Source: Pseudomonadota bacterium (GTDB lineage Bacteria > Pseudomonadota > Alphaproteobacteria > Rhodobacterales > Rhodobacteraceae). Taken from it: 64,000 bases of DNA. Below the pieces are notes generated by a model that was not told where the DNA came from, ran no database searches, and saw nothing but the letters and a program-made list of their open reading frames with translations. The stretch lies in NCBI GenBank assembly GCA_963205235.1, contig CAUJIP010000045.1:56424-120423 (forward strand), read 5' to 3'. How positions within the stretch are numbered: the stretch's first letter is position 1; each line of letters begins with the position of its first letter. Below are positions 8,166-17,701 of this stretch, piece by piece. The position numbers and the translations under genes are program-made.

Positions 8166-9644
8166 TTATCCAGCCTGGAAAAGCCCGGCATACAACCGCC
8201 GCAGCTCGGCCTTCTGAACCTTTCCCATCGCATTCCTGGGCAGGTCTTCCAGAACCAGAACCCGCTTTGGAATCTTGAACGCCGCCAGCCTTTCCCGCAG
8301 CGCGGCCCGGACCCCGGCTTCCTCCAGCGCGGCCCCCTTGGCTAGCACAAGGCAGGCCACGACAGCCTCGCCAAAGTCGGGATGCGGGACGCCGATCACA
8401 GCCGAGGTGGCGACACCCGGCAGATCATCCAGCGCGGCCTCGACCTCGGCCGGATAGACGTTCAGGCCGCCGGTGATCACCAGATCCTTGGCCCGGCCCA
8501 GGATCGAAAGATAGCCCTGCGCGTCAAAGGCCCCCATATCGCCGGTGATGAACCAGCGCCCATCGCGGAATTCCTCGGCGGTCTTTTCGGGCAGCTTCCA
8601 GTAGCCGCGAAACACGTTCGGGCCGCGCACTTCGATCGCGCCAGCCTCACCCTGCGGCAGGGGGGTACCATCGCTGTCGGTCACCCGCACCTCGACCCCC
8701 GGCAGCGGGATCCCCACCGTCCCGGCGCGGCGGTCGCCGTCATAGGGGTTCGAGGTGATCATGTTCGTCTCGGTCATCCCATAGCGTTCAAGGATCGCGT
8801 GGCCCGTCCTGTCGCGCCATTCCGTGTGGGTGGCGGGCGAGAGCGGGGCAGAGCCCGAGATGAAAAGCCGGATGTGGGCACAAGCCGCGCGGGTCAGGCC
8901 AGGGTCGGCCAGAAGGCGGGTATAGAAGGTTGGCACCCCCATCATCACGCTGGCCTTGGGCAGGGCGCCCAGCACCGCCGACGGGCTGAAGGCGCGGTGG
9001 AAGATCATCGACGCGCCTGAAAAGAGCACGCAATTCGTGGCGACAAACAGCCCGTGGGTATGGAACACCGGCAGGGCGTGCAGAAGAACATCCGCCCCGG
9101 TGAACCGCCAGAGACCAACCAATGCCTCGGCATTCGAGGCAAGGTTGTCGCGGGTCAGCATCACGCCTTTTGACCGGCCCGTCGTGCCTGACGTGTACAG
9201 GATCGCAGCCAGATCATCCGGGCCGTGGGCGGGGTCGGCGAATTCCGTGGGCGCGGTCGTGGCAACCGCAAGCAGGTCCGTCAGGTCCATGGTCCGCGCA
9301 CCCAAGGCTGAAAGGCCGACAACACGGCCTGCATCGACGACGGCGAGCGCCGGTTCGGCATCTGCCACGAAATGCGCGGTCTCGGACACGGTATATCCGG
9401 GGTTGACCGGAAGAAAGATGACGCCAAGACGCAGGCAAGCCAGATACAGCGACAGGACCGCTTCGCATTTTTCAGCCTGAAGCAGAAGCCGGTCACCCTT
9501 CTTCAGACCAAGGCCAGACAAGGCATTGGCCAACCGACCGGTTTCCGCCAGAAGATCGGCATAGGTGACCTGCCCCTCCTGCAGCCAGACCTGACCCGGG
9601 ACTGTGGCGTGGCGTTTCAGCATTTCGATGACGTCGGTGCCCAT
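8166..9644 (-). CDS. matB: Acyl-CoA synthetase, probably malonyl-CoA synthetase
   Basis: This is an AMP-forming acyl-CoA ligase (ANL superfamily). MatB-type enzymes activate malonate or methylmalonate to the CoA ester. The 492-aa protein has the ATP-binding P-loop YTSGTTGRSKG (150-160), the adenylate motif LERYGMTET, the hinge GRAKDLVITGGLNVYP, and the catalytic lysine in NAMGKVQKAELRR near the C-terminus. The ATG at 9644 was chosen because AGGAGG lies 7 bp upstream (9652-9657 on the plus strand); a start 24 bp earlier would bury that site. The malonyl specificity is inferred from overall resemblance; another short or dicarboxylic acid is possible. Confidence 0.8.
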   Translation of the reverse strand: MGTDVIEMLKRHATVPGQVWLQEGQVTYADLLAETGRLANALSGLGLKKGDRLLLQAEKCEAVLSLYLACLRLGVIFLPVNPGYTVSETAHFVADAEPALAVVDAGRVVGLSALGARTMDLTDLLAVATTAPTEFADPAHGPDDLAAILYTSGTTGRSKGVMLTRDNLASNAEALVGLWRFTGADVLLHALPVFHTHGLFVATNCVLFSGASMIFHRAFSPSAVLGALPKASVMMGVPTFYTRLLADPGLTRAACAHIRLFISGSAPLSPATHTEWRDRTGHAILERYGMTETNMITSNPYDGDRRAGTVGIPLPGVEVRVTDSDGTPLPQGEAGAIEVRGPNVFRGYWKLPEKTAEEFRDGRWFITGDMGAFDAQGYLSILGRAKDLVITGGLNVYPAEVEAALDDLPGVATSAVIGVPHPDFGEAVVACLVLAKGAALEEAGVRAALRERLAAFKIPKRVLVLEDLPRNAMGKVQKAELRRLYAGLFQAG

Positions 9645-9700
9645 GGCGAAGCCTCCTGCTTGGGGCATTTACGCAAGGGCCGGGGCGAACCGCAAGCGGA

Positions 9701-10453
9701 TCAGGCGCGCAGGATCGGGGGTAAGGTGACGGCCTGTCGAAACGCTTCCTGCACCCGGTCGGCCCCATGCGTCTGGGCAAGGCGGATCAGCCCGAACCGG
9801 ACGCGGGCCATTTCGCGGTAATAGCCAAGGAAGGCCGCGTTCAGTGCGGCACCTGACAAGGCGCCCAGAACCGGCACCGCCTGAGCCGTCAGTTTCTGAC
9901 CAAGCACAATCGCCAGCCTTGGCGCGACTGCGGCGATGACCTTCTGCACCGAGGACCCGGTCAGGGCGAGCCGGACCGCGAGGAACGAGGTGTTGACCCC
10001 ATCGTCATCGGCAAGCGGGCTGCCAGCCGCGAAGACCTGCAGGCATTCAAGGCGGATGTCGTCAGCGGTCGGGTCAAAGCCCGCGTCACGGGCGACGGCG
10101 CGGATTGCGTTCAGGAATACGGTCACCGTGACCGGCAGTTCGGCAAGCGAGGTAGCAAGCCCCCCGGCCCCGCCTGCCGCGCCCGAGACAACCGCGGCAA
10201 CCATCGGCCCACGTTGTCCGACATCAGGAATCCGCCCGGCCAGGCCATAGGACGCTTGCAGGGCCTGGGTCGTCCGCACCTCGATCTGATCGCGCAAAGT
10301 GGTGGGAAGCACGGAAAGCTGCGCCTCGATCTGGCCGCCAAAGCGGTTCACCAGCCGGATCACCGGCCCGTTTGCACGGTGATACCGGCGGGCAAGGGCG
10401 GCGATATCGGTCGAAAGCGTATCGGCAATCGGAACGGGCAGACTGTGATCCAT
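9701..10453 (-). CDS. EcsC-family protein
   Basis: This protein of about 250 aa resembles the EcsC family: a hydrophobic, Ala/Gly-rich body with a GAAGGAGGLATSLAELPVTVTVFLNAIRAVA stretch typical of that family, and no enzyme motif. EcsC in Bacillus accompanies an ABC transporter, but alphaproteobacterial members stand alone and their role is unknown. A GTG start at 10483, preceded by AAAGGGA and 10 bp after the GNAT gene's stop, is an equally plausible start adding 10 residues. It lies between the ligase and the acetyltransferase gene, all on the minus strand. Confidence 0.7.
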   Translation of the reverse strand: MDHSLPVPIADTLSTDIAALARRYHRANGPVIRLVNRFGGQIEAQLSVLPTTLRDQIEVRTTQALQASYGLAGRIPDVGQRGPMVAAVVSGAAGGAGGLATSLAELPVTVTVFLNAIRAVARDAGFDPTADDIRLECLQVFAAGSPLADDDGVNTSFLAVRLALTGSSVQKVIAAVAPRLAIVLGQKLTAQAVPVLGALSGAALNAAFLGYYREMARVRFGLIRLAQTHGADRVQEAFRQAVTLPPILRA

Positions 10454-10492
10454 CGGGGGAATATGGGGGCGCTGGCTGCGCACGCAATCCCT

Positions 10493-10978
10493 TTACGTCG
10501 CTTTCGTGACCGTACCCTTGACGCCTGCCCAAGCCCCCGCTTTCAGGTCCAGCCCCAGAACGCGGTCGGGGTTGGTGGGGGGCGGCATTTCGACACCCTC
10601 CAGCTTCTTGAAGCCAAAGCGCGCGTAATAGGGCGCATCGCCCACCAGCATGACCCGTTCCCAGCCAAGACGGCGCGCTTCGGCGAGGCTTTCATTGATC
10701 AAAAGCGCGCCCAGACCTTCGCCTTGGTGGGTGGGGTGAACGGCCACCGGACCCAGAAGGAGGATGTCATGTTCGCCGATCAGGGCGGGCCAGTAGCGGA
10801 TGACAGCGGCAAGGCTTCCGTCATCGTCGCGCAGGGTCAGGCACAGAGGGGCGACGGTCGGCACGCCTTCGCGCAGGCGGTAGGATGACAGGGCCGTGCG
10901 TCCGGGGGCAAAGCAGAGGTCATAAAGCGCCTCGACTTCCCACCAGTCGTCCTCTGTCTCTTCCTCAAGCCGAAACAC
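10493..10978 (-). CDS. GNAT-family N-acetyltransferase
   Basis: This is a 161-aa acetyl-CoA-dependent transferase of the YhbS-like type. Visible features are the beta4-alpha3 acetyl-CoA loop (GPVAVHPTHQGEGLGALLINESL) and the C-terminal YYARFGFKKLEG. The substrate cannot be read from sequence. No ATG fits. The open frame runs on to 11701, antisense to the flavin reductase gene, so I chose the GTG at 10978 (MFRLEEETEDDWW), which puts the GNAT fold near the N-terminus and leaves a divergent gap before the next gene. Confidence 0.8.
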   Translation of the reverse strand: MFRLEEETEDDWWEVEALYDLCFAPGRTALSSYRLREGVPTVAPLCLTLRDDDGSLAAVIRYWPALIGEHDILLLGPVAVHPTHQGEGLGALLINESLAEARRLGWERVMLVGDAPYYARFGFKKLEGVEMPPPTNPDRVLGLDLKAGAWAGVKGTVTKAT

Positions 10979-11089
10979 GCCCGAAGGTTCCCCCGTCCTG
11001 ATACCCGATTTGCTGCAGTGCCGAATCCGCTGGAACCGGGCCGTAACATGACGCAGTCTTTCGTTCAATTTAGGAAAAGGCGTGCCGCG

Positions 11090-11677
11090 ATGTTCTACCG
11101 CCCCTCCGAAGGCCATGGTCTGCCACACAGTCCGTTTTCGGCCATTGTTTCCCCAAGGCCGATCGGCTGGATTTCGACCCGTGCGGCGGCAGGTGACAAC
11201 CTTGCCCCGTATTCCTTCTTCAATGCCGTGGGCTACACCCCGCCGCAGGTGATGTTTTCGGGTGATTTCAGCGACAGCATGAAGAACGCCGTGGAGTCGG
11301 GCGTGTTCGCGGTGAACGTGGTGGCCGAAGCTGCCCTTCACAAGATGAATGCGACCTCGGCCCCCTTCCCGCGCGGGACGGATGAGTTCATCAGGGCCGG
11401 GGTGGAGAAGGCCGAGTGTGTTGCCATCGATTGCCCCCGCGTGGCCGACGCCCCGGCGACGCTGGAATGTCGGGTGGTGAAGCTGGTCGAGCTTCTGGGC
11501 CCCGAACGGCTGCTGCTGGGCGAGGTGGTCGGCGTCCATATCCGCGACGATTGCCTGGTGGACGGCTATCTTGACCCCCGCCTTTATGCCCCTGCCGCGC
11601 GGCTGGGCTATCACGACTATGCTTTTGTGCGCGAGGTGACCACGCTGAAGCGGCCTGTGCGTCCAGCCGGGGAATAG
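11090..11677 (+). CDS. Flavin reductase family (FMN-binding split-barrel) protein
   Basis: This 195-aa protein belongs to the flavin reductase-like (DIM6/NTAB) family. The N-terminus MFYRPSEGHGLPHSPF is followed by the flavin-binding SPRPIGWIST and APYSFFNAVGYTPPQVMFS segments. Members bind FMN and often supply reduced flavin or act as small oxidoreductases. The start at 11090 is preceded by AGGAAAAGG, and the family begins at this residue; earlier in-frame ATGs add a nonconserved tail. It is convergent with the transglycosylase gene; a 15-bp-stem hairpin separates them. Confidence 0.88.
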   Translation: MFYRPSEGHGLPHSPFSAIVSPRPIGWISTRAAAGDNLAPYSFFNAVGYTPPQVMFSGDFSDSMKNAVESGVFAVNVVAEAALHKMNATSAPFPRGTDEFIRAGVEKAECVAIDCPRVADAPATLECRVVKLVELLGPERLLLGEVVGVHIRDDCLVDGYLDPRLYAPAARLGYHDYAFVREVTTLKRPVRPAGE

Positions 11678-11692
11678 GGCTTGCCTGCTTGG

Positions 11693-11728
11693 CCGGACCA
11701 AGAATTTCCCAGAAAATTCTTGGTCCGG
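11693..11728. terminator. Long hairpin between convergent genes (double-hairpin family, copy 3)
   Basis: CCGGACCAAGAATTT (11693-11707) and AAATTCTTGGTCCGG (11714-11728) form a perfect 15-bp stem around CCCAGA. It sits between two convergent stops (11677 and 11736), so it can serve as a bidirectional terminator. Its core CAAGAATTT/AAATTCTTG matches the first hairpin of copy 2. Confidence 0.75.
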
Positions 11729-11735
11729 GACTTGT

Positions 11736-12974
11736 TCACCGCAGCCGTTGCAGCAGGGTCAGCGTCGGTTCGCCTGTTACCGGCAGACCGACACTTGCTT
11801 CATAAGCGCTGATCGCCGACCGGGTCTTGGCGCCGATCACACCGTCGGTGCCACCGGTATCAAAGCCCCGCGCGGTCAGAAGGCGTTGAAGGTCCTGCCG
11901 GTCGGCCTTGGTCATACCCGCAGCGTCCGGCCCGAAATTCGCACGAATTTCGCCTCGGCCAAGCAGGCGGTCGGACAGGTGCCCCACCCCGATCGCATAG
12001 TTCTGCGCGTTGTTATAGCGCAGGATGGTCGCGAAATTCTGCGTCAACAGGAAATAGGGGCCGCCGCCATCGATGATCGAGCCGCCCGCTAGGGGCCCGC
12101 CGCTTGCCGCCCGGACACCCAAGGTTGCCCAGGCATCGGCGGATTTCCCGTTGCCGCGCCCAAGAAGCCCGGCGTCAAAGCCGGGGGGCAGCGTGACCTC
12201 CATTCCCCAGGGCAGGCCCGGCGTCCAGCCTGATCGGGCAAGGTAGGCGGCGGTCGAGGCAAGGGCGTCCGAGGGATCCTCGCTCCAGATATCGCGCCGT
12301 CCGTCGCCGGTGAAATCGACCGCATAGGCAAGATAGCTGGTCGGGATGAACTGGGTGTGGCCCATCGCCCCAGCCCAACTGCCGGTCATGCCAGCGGGCG
12401 AGATGTCGCCGGATTGCAGGATCTTCAGGGCGGCGACGAGTTGGCCTTCGAAGAATTCGCCGCGCCGACCTTCGTAGGCCAAGGTCGAAAGCGCCGAGAC
12501 GACGGGCACATTGCCGCGCCGCGTGCCGTAAAAGCTTTCCAGGCCCCAGACTGCGGCGACGATCTGGCGTTCGACGCCAAAGCGGCTTTCGACGGCGGCC
12601 AGCACATTTCCGTACTGGGCGAATTTTTCGCGGCCAAGGCTGACCCGTTCATCCGAGGCGGCGATGTTCAGATAGTCTTCCAGGGTCCGGTTGAATTCGG
12701 TCTGGTTGCGGTCCTTCTCGATCACTTCTGGCAGGAATCCGGCCCCCCGGAAGGCGGCGTCAAGCGTGCCTTGGGCGATGCCGCTGCCCGCCGCGCGTGA
12801 CTTGAAGCCTTCGACCCAGGCGTCCCAGCCCGCGTTCGGCACCGGGCGCGGGGCGGGGTCGGGCGCGCGATAGCCACCACCGGACGAACGCCCGCCCGAC
12901 GACACGCAGGCCGACAGCAGCGCAGTGCTTGACCCAACCAGAAAACCGCGCCGCGTGAGAGCCAACGAAATCAT
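11736..12974 (-). CDS. Lytic murein transglycosylase, MltB type, lipoprotein with peptidoglycan-binding domain
   Basis: This enzyme cleaves peptidoglycan glycan strands to 1,6-anhydro products in the periplasm. The 412-aa protein starts MISLALTRRGFLVGSSTALLSAC, a twin-arginine-like leader ending in a lipobox with Cys at residue 23. The SLT/MltB domain follows, with catalytic Glu in AAVWGLESFYG, AGAMGHTQFIPTSY and the DFTGDGRRDIW motif. A C-terminal peptidoglycan-binding domain (LLTARGFDTGGTDGVIGAKTRSAI) ends the protein. The start at 12974 is chosen for the leader; the frame extends 20 codons upstream without signal character. Confidence 0.93.
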   Translation of the reverse strand: MISLALTRRGFLVGSSTALLSACVSSGGRSSGGGYRAPDPAPRPVPNAGWDAWVEGFKSRAAGSGIAQGTLDAAFRGAGFLPEVIEKDRNQTEFNRTLEDYLNIAASDERVSLGREKFAQYGNVLAAVESRFGVERQIVAAVWGLESFYGTRRGNVPVVSALSTLAYEGRRGEFFEGQLVAALKILQSGDISPAGMTGSWAGAMGHTQFIPTSYLAYAVDFTGDGRRDIWSEDPSDALASTAAYLARSGWTPGLPWGMEVTLPPGFDAGLLGRGNGKSADAWATLGVRAASGGPLAGGSIIDGGGPYFLLTQNFATILRYNNAQNYAIGVGHLSDRLLGRGEIRANFGPDAAGMTKADRQDLQRLLTARGFDTGGTDGVIGAKTRSAISAYEASVGLPVTGEPTLTLLQRLR

Positions 12975-13096
12975 GCTTTTACCATCCCAGGACTGTTCCG
13001 GGTCGATGATAGCCATGCTGGGGCCCAAGGCCAAGGAGGGGTCTGTGGAAGAGTCGGATTGCCGCCCGCAGACGACCCGGCCGTAACCCTTCCAGT

Positions 13097-14248
13097 TCAG
13101 CCATTGACCGAGGAAAGATGGTCAGGACACAGTTCCGCAAGGCTGCGCACGCCCATAAGGCGCATGTCGCGGGTCAGTTCGGCCTTCATCTGCGCAAGCG
13201 CGCGTTCCACCCCGGCCTGACCAGCCGCCGCCAGCGGGAAAAGGTAATAGCGACCCAGCCCCACCGCCTTGGCCCCAAGCGCAAGCGCCTTCAGCACATG
13301 GCTGCCGCGTTGCACGCCACCGTCCATCATCACGTCGATCCGGTCACCAACGGCTTGCACGACCGTCTTCAGCTGATCAAAGCCGCTGCAGGCCCCGTCA
13401 AGCTGACGCCCGCCATGGTTCGACAGCACGATGCCCGTGCAGCCGATTGCGGCGGCCTGTTCAGCGTCGCCCTTGCTCATGATGCCTTTCAGGCAGAATT
13501 CACCGCCCCATTCGGCCACCATCGCCTCGACGTCCTTCCAGTTCAGCGAGGGATCAAGCATTTCGGTGAAATAGCGCCCGATGGTCAGGCTGTCGCCCTT
13601 CATGTCGATATGGGCATCAAGTTGCGGCAGGCTGAATTTTTCGTGCGTGACATAGTTGATGCCCCACATCGGCTTGATCGCGAATTGCAGCAGGCCGTTC
13701 AGCGTCAACCGGAAGGGGATCGAGAATCCGGTCCGCAGATCGCGTTCGCGGTTGCCGCCGGTGATGCTGTCGACGGTCAGCATCATCACCTTGATCCCGG
13801 CCTCTTTCGCGGCCTGCATCATGGCGCGGTTCAGGCCCCGGTCCTTGTGGAAATAGAACTGGTAAACCTGCGGATTGGCGTGCTTTTTCGCCAGCTCGGC
13901 CATCGACACCGTGCCAAGCGAGGATACGCCGAACATCGTGCCAAACTTTTCAGCTGCGGCGGCGGTCGCGCGTTCGCCCTGGTGGTGGAACAGGCGCTGC
14001 AGGGCGGTGGGGGAAAGATAGACCGGCAGGTCCAGTTTCTGCCCCATGACCCGGACCGAAAGATCGACATCCGCGACCCCGGTCAGAACATTCGGGACCA
14101 GCCCGACCGTGTCAAACGCTGCGGTGTTGCGGCGCAGGGTGACCTCATCATCCGCGCCGCCGTCGATGTAGTTGAAGATCGGACCCGGAAGACGCCGTTG
14201 GGCAAGGTGCCGGAAGTCGTGGAAATTGTGACAATGTTTCAAGCGCAT
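13097..14248 (-). CDS. FMN-dependent alpha-hydroxy-acid oxidase/dehydrogenase (LldD-like)
   Basis: This 383-aa enzyme oxidises an L-2-hydroxy acid to a 2-oxo acid with FMN. Signatures are YIDGGADDEVTLRRN near the N-terminus, the SPTALQRLFH FMN segment, and the catalytic SNHGGRQLDG (about residue 275) followed by MMDGGVQRGSHVLKALALGA. The upstream SDR gene ends 3 bp before its start, so they form one operon. L-lactate is the commonest substrate of the family, but mandelate and long-chain hydroxy acids are also known. With an SDR operon it may handle a lactate-yielding sugar-acid route (inference). Confidence 0.9.
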   Translation of the reverse strand: MRLKHCHNFHDFRHLAQRRLPGPIFNYIDGGADDEVTLRRNTAAFDTVGLVPNVLTGVADVDLSVRVMGQKLDLPVYLSPTALQRLFHHQGERATAAAAEKFGTMFGVSSLGTVSMAELAKKHANPQVYQFYFHKDRGLNRAMMQAAKEAGIKVMMLTVDSITGGNRERDLRTGFSIPFRLTLNGLLQFAIKPMWGINYVTHEKFSLPQLDAHIDMKGDSLTIGRYFTEMLDPSLNWKDVEAMVAEWGGEFCLKGIMSKGDAEQAAAIGCTGIVLSNHGGRQLDGACSGFDQLKTVVQAVGDRIDVMMDGGVQRGSHVLKALALGAKAVGLGRYYLFPLAAAGQAGVERALAQMKAELTRDMRLMGVRSLAELCPDHLSSVNG

Positions 14249-14251
14249 GGG

Positions 14252-15019
<768 letters not shown>

Positions 15020-15235
15020 CTATTCCCTGTAGCAATTGGTTTGAAGTGAAGCGGGCTTCATCTTGATCAAGAACCCGAGCAGATCGGGCACCATGCAGGC
15101 TGCGTTCCGGATCGCACAGGGGTCAAGGAAATCTTCGTGCAGATGGTCGACATATTCGATCACCCGACCGTCGCGCGTGCCTGCGATGCAAGGATAGTCG
15201 ATCATGGCCATGTGCTGGACATATTCGCAAGGCCG
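15020..15235 (-). pseudogene. C-terminal remnant of an unidentified (possibly SnoaL/NTF2-like) protein
   Basis: The frame reads EYVQHMAMIDYPCIAGTRDG followed by RVIEYVDHLHEDFLDP. The RDGRVIEYVDH pattern recalls the last strands of SnoaL-like proteins. Nothing resembling the N-terminal half is present: immediately upstream, in another frame, is the broken start of an SDR gene. I read this as the tail of a gene whose 5' part was deleted together with the 3' part of its neighbour. Family assignment is weak. A short in-frame ATG at 15211 would allow a 63-aa product. Confidence 0.35.
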
Positions 15236-15423
15236 TCTGGAAGGGCAAGGACAGCACCGGCATCCGTCACGTCAAGACGGTGGCATTCCGTGTCCAGACC
15301 CCGAAGAAGGTCAAGGTCGGTGGCAATGTCCCTTGCCCCCTGTGCTGCGCAGGCAAGGGCGCTGGCGCGACCGATCCCCTGCCCTGCCGCAGTGATCAGG
15401 ATCGTTTTGCCCGCCAGCCGCAT
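15202..15423 (-). pseudogene. 5' remnant of an SDR gene
   Basis: The ATG at 15423 is preceded by AGGAAAGGAA and encodes a normal SDR N-terminus (MRLAGKTILITAAGQGIGRA, then SALACAAQGARDIATDLDLL). The homology stops after about 65 residues at LALPDGLA and the frame ends at 15202. An SDR is normally about 250 aa, so the NNAG, catalytic Ser and YxxxK parts are all missing. The N-terminus resembles 2-keto-3-deoxy-L-fuconate dehydrogenase-type SDRs. The intact SDR gene downstream is a different paralogue. Confidence 0.65.
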
Positions 15424-15461
15424 TGCGTTCCTTTCCTGCGGAGATTCCCTTCCATTCCTTA

Positions 15462-15480
15462 TATGAATGATTAGTTCATA
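15462..15480. promoter_or_regulatory. Candidate operator upstream of the SDR remnant operon
   Basis: TATGAA (15462-15467) and TTCATA (15475-15480) are inverted repeats with a 7-bp spacer in an AT-rich patch, 39-57 bp before the SDR-remnant start. The spacing fits a dimeric regulator. The cognate protein is unknown, but the AraC gene is the nearest regulator. Confidence 0.35.
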
Positions 15481-15677
15481 GGTAAACCACCCTGGCAAGG
15501 AATATTGGTCGCCGGACCCGGACGCTGCCCGGGACGAAGCCCTTGGCTATGCCCGACACAACAGACCCCGACGATGCCTCCGGCGCGGCTGACCGGTGTC
15601 GGGCACCCGCGCTGGAGGAGGGACCAGACGTCCTTGAAATCCTGGTGATCTTGACGGCCCAAATTGGGCCTGGGGCG

Positions 15678-16691
15678 TCAATCCTGGAAATGCGCCCCGC
15701 GTGAGGATCGCAGGGCATCGCGGGGTGAAAAGCCGAATTTCTGCCGGTACATCGCGGAAAAACGCCCGAAATGGGTGAAGCCCCATTTCAAGGCGACATC
15801 CGTGACCGAGCCTTCCTGTGCCATGAAGGATTGATGCGCCCGCAAGAGCCGTAGGTCGCGCCAGAAGCCAAGCGGTGTGGTGTCGCGATAGGCTCGGAAG
15901 GCCATCTGCAAGCCACGCACGGACAGTCCGGCGGCATCGGCGATATCTTCGACCGTGATCGGGTCGGTCAGATGCGCCTCGATAAAGCCTTCGGCAAGGC
16001 GCAGGTGGCGGGGCCGCGGGGCAAAACGGGCGCGACCAAATTCAGTCACATAGTCATGCGAGCAGGCTTCAAGCAGCCCGGCCATCAGCGTCGTTTCCAT
16101 CTGCCGCGCCATGATGCCCGACCCCAGCGCTGACCGGCCCTGATCAGCCTCGGACACAAGGAACCGGACCAACTGGCAAAAGGCGCTGCCCGCACCGGTC
16201 TGGGTGTCTATCGGCCCGTCAAAGCCAAGCGACCGGTCCGGCACGCGCGACAGTTGCGCCCCCAGATGCGCCATCAGGGCCTTCCGGTCGATCTGGACAA
16301 GGATCTGGCCGGTGCCTTCCTCCCAGATCATCGTGGTTTCCTGATGGGGGTTCAGCACTGCAGCGCGGTTGGGGTCGGACGCATAGCGCTGCGTGCCATT
16401 CGCAATCGCCGCACCGCCGCGCAGGGGGATTTGCACCAGATAGAAGCTTTCCAGCTGACCGGGCGCGATCAGCGTCTTTGCACCGTATTCGATGTAGTTC
16501 AGGCTAAGCCGTTCCCCCGGCAGATGGTGGTGCCGGGCCGAAATCCGCGCCCCGCGACCGATGGTTTCCAGCCGATGCGGGCAGAAGACAGCCGCCACCT
16601 TGTCGCGGGCTTCGTCAAGTTCATCCGACGCAAACAGCACATGACGGCCAAGTGGCCGGTCAGACCGTGCAACATTCCGCGCCTTTTGCAT
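15678..16691 (-). CDS. AraC-family transcriptional regulator
   Basis: This 337-aa regulator has an N-terminal ligand domain of the AraC-binding-like type (HLPGERLSLNYIEYGAKTLI; SFYLVQIPLRGGA) and a C-terminal double helix-turn-helix (about residues 235-335: ITVEDIADAAGLSVRGLQMAFRAY, then VTDVALKWGFTHFGRFSAMYRQKFG). The ATG at 16691 was chosen; the frame extends 47 codons upstream without domain character. It is divergent from the SDR gene at 16877, which makes it the likely activator of the SDR/StyA-like pair, with the 185-bp gap as control region. Confidence 0.9.
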   Translation of the reverse strand: MQKARNVARSDRPLGRHVLFASDELDEARDKVAAVFCPHRLETIGRGARISARHHHLPGERLSLNYIEYGAKTLIAPGQLESFYLVQIPLRGGAAIANGTQRYASDPNRAAVLNPHQETTMIWEEGTGQILVQIDRKALMAHLGAQLSRVPDRSLGFDGPIDTQTGAGSAFCQLVRFLVSEADQGRSALGSGIMARQMETTLMAGLLEACSHDYVTEFGRARFAPRPRHLRLAEGFIEAHLTDPITVEDIADAAGLSVRGLQMAFRAYRDTTPLGFWRDLRLLRAHQSFMAQEGSVTDVALKWGFTHFGRFSAMYRQKFGFSPRDALRSSRGAHFQD

Positions 16692-16876
16692 CCTGCGTTC
16701 CCGGATTTGCCCCGACTTGGGCAAGCACTGAGGAAAGCCTAGCACGTCCCCGCCATTCTGGATCACCTTTCCCACCGATTTTTTCGTTTTCCGGATAGTC
16801 GCCGCGTCCAGCGGATAGCGGAGGCGGACCATGCGCTGAACACTCCTTCAAGCTTCAAGCATCAAAGGGGACAGGC
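16692..16876. promoter_or_regulatory. Divergent control region between the AraC and SDR genes
   Basis: This 185-bp spacer separates divergent genes. Near the SDR start it contains a TTCAAGCTTCAAGC direct repeat at about 16846-16859 and a GGGG Shine-Dalgarno-like run before the ATG. I see no clear -35/-10 pair. AraC-type sites are usually degenerate direct repeats, so the TTCAAGC pair is worth noting. Confidence 0.3.
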
Positions 16877-17650
16877 ATGCGCGGGTTGAAGGGCAAAGTG
16901 GCAATCGTGCCGGGGGGTGTCACCAAGATCGGGCAGGCCGTTGTGGCGGCGTTTGCCGAAGCGGGTGTCCGGGTCGTGGTCGCCGATATTGCCGATGCCC
17001 CGGCGGCGATGCTGTCGGATGGCGTGATCTTTCAGCGCTGCAACCTGCGTTCGGATGACGATATTGCCGCCCTTGTGCGGGTGACGCGGGAAAAGTTCGG
17101 CCGCATCGACTTTCTGGTCAATGTCGCCTGTTCCTATCTGGACAAGGGCGTCGAAAGCAGCCGGGCCGAATGGTTGGAGGCGCTGGATATCAACCTTGTC
17201 GGATCGACCGTGCTGATGCAGGCGGCGCTGGAGGAGTTGAAGAAGACCAAGGGCGCCATCGTCAACTTTGGCTCGATCTCGTCCCGCGTGGCGCAGACGG
17301 GGCGCTGGGTCTATCCGGTGTCCAAGGCCGCGATCCTGCAACTGACGCGCAATCAGGCGATGGACCTGGCGCCGTTCGGCATCCGGGTGAACGCGGTCAG
17401 CCCCGGCTGGACCTGGTCGAACATCATGGACCAGCTGACCGGCGGCAACCGCGCCAAGACCGATGCGGTGGCGGCACCCTTCCATCTGCTGGGCCGGGTC
17501 GGCAACCCCGAAGAGGTGGCGGCGGCGGTGCTGTTCCTGTGTTCGGACGAGGCCAGCTTTATCACCGGCACCGATATCCGGGTGGACGGCGGCTATACAG
17601 CCATGGGGCCGGAGCAAGCCGAACCGGCCATTCCGAAACTGATGACCTGA
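16877..17650 (+). CDS. SDR-family oxidoreductase in the StyA-like cluster
   Basis: This 257-aa short-chain dehydrogenase has its catalytic Ser in GSISSRVAQTG, the YPVSK Tyr/Lys pair and a C-terminal DGGYTAMGPEQ. Two changes stand out. The dinucleotide loop reads PGGVTKIGQA rather than the usual TGG-GIG, and the second motif is NVAC in place of NNAG. Both are tolerated in divergent SDRs but suggest specialised use. It precedes the StyA-like monooxygenase by 51 bp on the same strand. In the iif indole operon an SDR oxidises the dihydrodiol made by a StyA-like oxygenase; a similar job is possible here (inference). Confidence 0.85.
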   Translation: MRGLKGKVAIVPGGVTKIGQAVVAAFAEAGVRVVVADIADAPAAMLSDGVIFQRCNLRSDDDIAALVRVTREKFGRIDFLVNVACSYLDKGVESSRAEWLEALDINLVGSTVLMQAALEELKKTKGAIVNFGSISSRVAQTGRWVYPVSKAAILQLTRNQAMDLAPFGIRVNAVSPGWTWSNIMDQLTGGNRAKTDAVAAPFHLLGRVGNPEEVAAAVLFLCSDEASFITGTDIRVDGGYTAMGPEQAEPAIPKLMT

Positions 17651-17701
17651 CGCCCGTCGCAGGACGGGCATCTGAACAAGACCAACAACAGGGAAAACAC
17701 C

